Assembly: GCA_964565865.1 (NCBI GenBank)
Contig: CAZMGM010000011.1
Span: 1-64,000, forward strand
Source of the DNA: CBDAPI01 sp964565865
GTDB lineage: Bacteria > Acidobacteriota > UBA6911 > RPQK01 > CBDAPI01
DNA length: 64,000 bases
Direction of reading: 5' to 3'
A program made the position numbers and the translations under genes. Positions 60,876-64,000 of this stretch are shown here, in pieces. Position 1 is the stretch's first letter, and each line of letters begins with the position of its first letter. The notes beneath the pieces are model-generated. The model saw only the letters and a list, made by a program, of their open reading frames with translations. It ran no database searches and was not told the DNA's origin.

Positions 60876-63857
60876 TCAGTTGTTATAGAGAAACTCGTTG
60901 GTGAGTAACAAAAGGTGGCAAAAGCTTTCCAGTGCCGCTCTGCGAGCCTGCTCGTCCGAGGCGTTGGCTTTCAGATACAGTTCTTCCGCGCGATCCATAT
61001 GCGATCTCGCGATCTGCAGCTCACCATCTGACGGGGGCCGCGAGAGGACCAATAAGTAAGCGGTCTTGATGGTCTCCTGAAGGGGTTTGCCCTGGGAGAA
61101 GCTGCTGGCTCGCTCGGCAAGGGCCCGGGTATTCTCCAACACGAAATCATCGTTCATCAGGGTCAGCGACTGCAGAGGCGACACCGAGTTCATCCGGCGG
61201 TTGCAATTGGTCTGCAGGATAGGAGCGTCAAAGGTCTCGAGGAAGGCCAGAGGGACGGAGCGCCTTGCCAACACATAGACGCTACGTCGCCACATCCCGA
61301 CCGATTCGGCCGGCCGGTCCAGACTCTCGGAGTCGAAGAAATTGAAGAACTTTTTCAGGCCGTCGGCCAGCAGCGGGCCCTCGACCCAGGGCCCCCCGAT
61401 CTGACGGTTCAGCTTGCCACTCGCTGCCAAAATAGAGTCCCTTAAGATTTCGGCCTCCAACCGGCGCAGATTCATACGCCACAAGAGACGGTTCTCGGGG
61501 TCCGCTTTCGCCCCCGGGGACTGGCCCGTCCTCCATTCGGAAGACTGCCGGTAGGCGGTTGAGGTCATGATCATTCGATGAAGCTTCTTCACACTCCAGC
61601 CCTGGCGCCTGAACTCAACGGCCAGCCAGTCGAGCAAAGCGGGATGTGTCTGTGGTTTGCCTTGCCTGCCGAAATTATCCGGAGTTTCCACAATGCCGCG
61701 CCCGAAGTGATGCTGCCAGACCCTGTTCACGAAAACACGTGCGGTCAGCGGGTGGTCGTCGCTGGTAAGCCAGCGTGCAAAGGCCAGGCGGTGTCCGCTC
61801 GTTTCTCCCTTCGCATCCACGGGCCTGATGGCGGTGGACTCTCCCGGCCGACTCAAGACCTCCAGGAAACCAGGTTCCACGGGTGGTCCAGGTCGCTCCA
61901 CTTCTCCGCGCTGGAGCAGGCGTATTCTGGGTGCAGGAACCGGATCCCACAAGGCCTGAATACGGTCCCAGGAGCGGCGGTAGCCGTTGAGAGTGCTGAT
62001 CTGCTGTTTCAACCGTTCATGAGTGGCACGGTCATCGTCGCTCAACGTCTCAATCAGTTGCTCCGCGCCGATGCTGAGCTGCGTCCCGAACTTGGAGGCC
62101 AGGAATTCCTGCACCGCGTCGCGCTCCTCTTCCGCCGTGGCCACAGCCTCTCGGGTTTCGGTCCGGATGTTTTCCGGTATCTCCAGGAGTCTGGTTTCGA
62201 GCAACTTTTCCCGATAAGGGCGGTGGAGTGCCTCGAGTTGCTCTTTCAGCTTGGCGACGGGAGCATCGATCTCGGCGTTGTGGCGCTCGATCTCCTCCTG
62301 GTCAGCCCTGGAGACACCGGGCAGGAAGCGATTCTTCGGCTGCAGCCAGTGGGCGGGATTATAGCCGGAAGCAAAAACGGCCAGCATGCGGTAGTAATCT
62401 TTTTGGGAAATCGGATCGTATTTGTGGCTGTGGCACCGGGCGCAACCTATGGTCAACCCCATCACCCCCGTCGAGACCTTCTCCATCAGGTGGAAGAGCA
62501 CATCGTAGCGTTCTCCGATCAGATTCACGATGTCCGGGTCGGTCCGGTCATACACAGCGCGCAGATATCCAGTGGCGATCAGCTTGTCGCGGATCTCCGG
62601 CGTGTACTTCCTGGCCGAGCGCCAGTCGACGAGTTCATCTCCGGCCAGTTGCTCGACAAGAAACTGATCGTAAGGCATGTCCCGGTTGAAAGCCCGGATC
62701 ACCCAATCTCGGTATCGCCACATCCCGGTAGACACCGACGCCTCCTCGACACTGCCGGCAAATCCAGACTCGTCGCTGTAGCCGGCCGCATCCAGCCAGT
62801 GGCGTCCCCAGCGCTCCCCGTAATGGGGGGAGTCCAGCAGTTGATCAAGCAGCCGCTCGTAGGCGCGTGGCCTCTTGTCAGCGAGGAACGCCTGGATGTT
62901 TTCCAGAGAGGGCGGAAGCCCGACCAGGTCCAGCCAGGCCCGGCGCATCAGGGCCACCCTGGGGGCGTCCGGCGAGAAGCCGAGACCTTTGGCCTCGAGT
63001 CGGGTCAGCAGAAAGGCATCAATCGGGGTGCGCACGCGCTTCCGGTTTTTCACGGAGGGTACGGGACCGGCTACCGGCTTTCGGAACGCCCAGAACTGCC
63101 GGTCGCGTTGCCTCACAGGCGGCGCTTCGGCTTGGTTGAAGGTGGTGCGCTCGACGTGCGGGCGCAGCAGACGCAAGTCAGAGGTATCAATCCACTGGGC
63201 CAGCGCTCGCTCGTCGCTTTCACTCAGCGGGCCTCCGGCGCCCGGTGGGGGCATGCTGGCGGAGGTCACCTTCCGGATCAGGATGCTCTTGTCCGAACCC
63301 AGCTCAGAGATCACCGGTCCGTTAGTGCTTCCCTTCAGAACCGACTGGAGTGTGCGTAGGTCCAGGCCACCCATGGGATTCCCCTCGCTGTGACAGGAGA
63401 AGCACCGGCTCCGAAAGATGGGCAAAGCGAGCTTTTCAAACCGCGCTGTTTCTTCTTTGGTCTTGGCCTCGATGCGAGCACCTTCATCCGAAGGCATACC
63501 CCCCTCGATCCAGCGCCGCACGGTATCGATTTGCGCGTCCGTCAGCTTGATATTGAAGGCAGGGGGCGGCATCGCCCGTGTGGACAGCTTTTCATAAAGA
63601 CGGCTCTCCTGGGGCGATCCCTTGACGACCACCGGACCTTCATGACTGCCGCGCAGGATCGAAGTGGCTGTTCGAAGATCCAGCCCCAGCATCACGGTTC
63701 CACCGTGACAGCTGAAGCATTTCGCCTCGAAGATGGGCCGTACGTCCCGCTCGAAACTGGGCTGTCCGAAAACGCTCACCGCCTGTATAAGGACCACCAC
63801 AAGGGCCATCTGACTCACGAGACGGGTAGAACCCATGGCTGCCAGCGTCCTTCCCAC
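60876..63857 (-). CDS. DUF1549/DUF1553 planctomycete-type cytochrome c protein
   Basis: The 993-residue protein has a signal peptide (MALVVVLIQAVSVFG). Two PSCyt1-like cytochrome c domains follow, each with CFSCH (FEAKCFSCHGG and FRSRCFSCHSEG). Then come the DUF1549 region (RTPIDAFLLTRLEAKGLGFS, LDLVGLPP), a third haem motif in IGCARCHSHKYDPI, and the DUF1553 region (TARVFVNRVWQHHFGRGIVE, LHRMIMTSTAYRQSS, NSVSPLQSLTLMND). Such proteins are abundant in planctomycetes and some acidobacteria and are thought to degrade polymers, but the reaction is unproven. It begins five bases after the stop of a DUF1501-type protein, its usual partner. Confidence 0.9.
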   Translation of the reverse strand: MGRTLAAMGSTRLVSQMALVVVLIQAVSVFGQPSFERDVRPIFEAKCFSCHGGTVMLGLDLRTATSILRGSHEGPVVVKGSPQESRLYEKLSTRAMPPPAFNIKLTDAQIDTVRRWIEGGMPSDEGARIEAKTKEETARFEKLALPIFRSRCFSCHSEGNPMGGLDLRTLQSVLKGSTNGPVISELGSDKSILIRKVTSASMPPPGAGGPLSESDERALAQWIDTSDLRLLRPHVERTTFNQAEAPPVRQRDRQFWAFRKPVAGPVPSVKNRKRVRTPIDAFLLTRLEAKGLGFSPDAPRVALMRRAWLDLVGLPPSLENIQAFLADKRPRAYERLLDQLLDSPHYGERWGRHWLDAAGYSDESGFAGSVEEASVSTGMWRYRDWVIRAFNRDMPYDQFLVEQLAGDELVDWRSARKYTPEIRDKLIATGYLRAVYDRTDPDIVNLIGERYDVLFHLMEKVSTGVMGLTIGCARCHSHKYDPISQKDYYRMLAVFASGYNPAHWLQPKNRFLPGVSRADQEEIERHNAEIDAPVAKLKEQLEALHRPYREKLLETRLLEIPENIRTETREAVATAEEERDAVQEFLASKFGTQLSIGAEQLIETLSDDDRATHERLKQQISTLNGYRRSWDRIQALWDPVPAPRIRLLQRGEVERPGPPVEPGFLEVLSRPGESTAIRPVDAKGETSGHRLAFARWLTSDDHPLTARVFVNRVWQHHFGRGIVETPDNFGRQGKPQTHPALLDWLAVEFRRQGWSVKKLHRMIMTSTAYRQSSEWRTGQSPGAKADPENRLLWRMNLRRLEAEILRDSILAASGKLNRQIGGPWVEGPLLADGLKKFFNFFDSESLDRPAESVGMWRRSVYVLARRSVPLAFLETFDAPILQTNCNRRMNSVSPLQSLTLMNDDFVLENTRALAERASSFSQGKPLQETIKTAYLLVLSRPPSDGELQIARSHMDRAEELYLKANASDEQARRAALESFCHLLLLTNEFLYNN

Positions 63858-63862
63858 GAATC

Positions 63863-64000
63863 TCAGATGTCCTCAGGTGGGTTCTTGACGATGTCGGGAA
63901 CGACGCGGGCCCCGGTTATTCGGATGTTGGTGGGGTTTTCTTCTCTTCCTTCATGCTCGAAGGTGAGCGCTTTGTGGTCCAGCCCGAGCTGGTAAAGCAA
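63863..64000 (-). CDS. C-terminal end of a DUF1501-type protein (5' end outside window)
   Basis: The minus-strand frame is open to the window edge and ends at 63863. It encodes LLYQLGLDHKALTFEHEGRE, then ENPTNIRITGARVV. The LGLDHxxLTFxxxGR pattern is the end of DUF1501 (sulfatase-like fold) proteins, which usually finish with a xxVxGxVVxxIxA segment. Only 45 residues are seen. Adjacent DUF1501 and DUF1553 genes are normally paired, which supports the call. Here the DUF1501 gene lies upstream of the DUF1553 gene in transcription order, the less common arrangement. Confidence 0.6.
   Translation of the reverse strand: MLYQLGLDHKALTFEHEGREENPTNIRITGARVVPDIVKNPPEDI

Noticed and set aside
61578..63359. 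593-residue plus-strand ORF
   Set aside because: It lies fully antisense to the DUF1553 gene, has no recognisable family motif and no ribosome-binding site; long antisense ORFs are expected in GC-rich coding sequence.

Overview
The window is a moderately GC-rich, gene-dense piece of a bacterial chromosome, probably from an assembled or metagenomic genome, because it contains a run of ten Ns. The gene content points to a Gram-negative bacterium. It has LpxC, a Kdo hydroxylase, a PBP1B-like penicillin-binding protein, an AmiC-like amidase and the MEP isoprenoid pathway. Large DUF1553/DUF1501 proteins, a GHL10-type hydrolase and exported proteins of LolA-like type suggest Acidobacteriota (Bryobacter/Solibacter-like) or a neighbouring phylum. 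That placement is inference; no rRNA gene is present to settle it. There is no prophage, CRISPR array, recognisable transposase or large secondary-metabolite cluster, so most of the window is ordinary housekeeping chromosome.

Layout, left to right. Positions 1-8.7 kb hold a partial membrane protein, a truncated GDPD gene, a quinone oxidoreductase followed by a deacetylase-like protein with degraded metal ligands, a lactate-permease-type transporter, a FmdB zinc ribbon, a GHL10 glycosidase-like protein, citrate synthase and a decayed region. Positions 8.7-15.8 kb hold TrkA-TrkH potassium uptake, a trans-sulfuration enzyme, and IspD-IspF-inositol monophosphatase, followed by a 47-residue membrane ORF. 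Positions 15.9-21.3 kb hold a sodium:solute symporter, a B12-binding radical SAM protein and a GT39-type membrane glycosyltransferase. Positions 21.3-24.6 kb hold leuA-leuC-leuD; LeuA lacks the usual regulatory domain. Positions 25-30 kb hold an MFS exporter, a shortened PqqD-like protein, an orphan BlaI-type repressor with palindromes upstream, and PBP1B.

Positions 30-36.5 kb are an envelope and RNA/nucleotide-hygiene cluster: ThiF-like E1 protein, LolA-like protein, a broken zinc-ribbon ORF, lpxC, an amidase, a GerMN protein, rph and rdgB, with several 4-base overlaps. Positions 36.5-45.5 kb hold a DUF255 thioredoxin-like protein, a Kdo hydroxylase, a LysM-like anchored protein overlapping a TMTC-like TPR membrane protein, a NUDIX hydrolase, an SDR, a thiolase and an exported CBM9-like protein. 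Positions 45.7-49.8 kb hold a cytochrome c, ArsC, a small exported protein, ThiI and an NhaD-like antiporter. Positions 50.5-56 kb hold a tightly overlapped operon of cysteine desulfurase, acetoacetyl-CoA synthetase and a second DUF255 protein that is a predicted lipoprotein. Positions 56-58.2 kb hold Hsp20, tRNA-Phe, a methyladenine glycosylase and a SLOG-family protein. The right end holds an SDR, a Gfo/Idh/MocA oxidoreductase split by the assembly gap, a three-haem-motif DUF1553 protein and the tail of a DUF1501 protein.

The most interesting non-genic signal is a family of small intergenic elements. They have inverted ends of the form TARCRRYCCRTGG and sit directly at gene ends, where the element end can supply the stop codon. 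They often lie beside a pyrimidine/adenine-rich spacer family. Other points to check are the deacetylase without metal ligands, LeuA without its regulatory domain, the cysteine desulfurase/DUF255 lipoprotein operon, the triple 12-bp repeat upstream of the orphan BlaI regulator, and the 26-codon ORF ahead of the PqqD-like gene. I did not find a clearly new multi-gene system.
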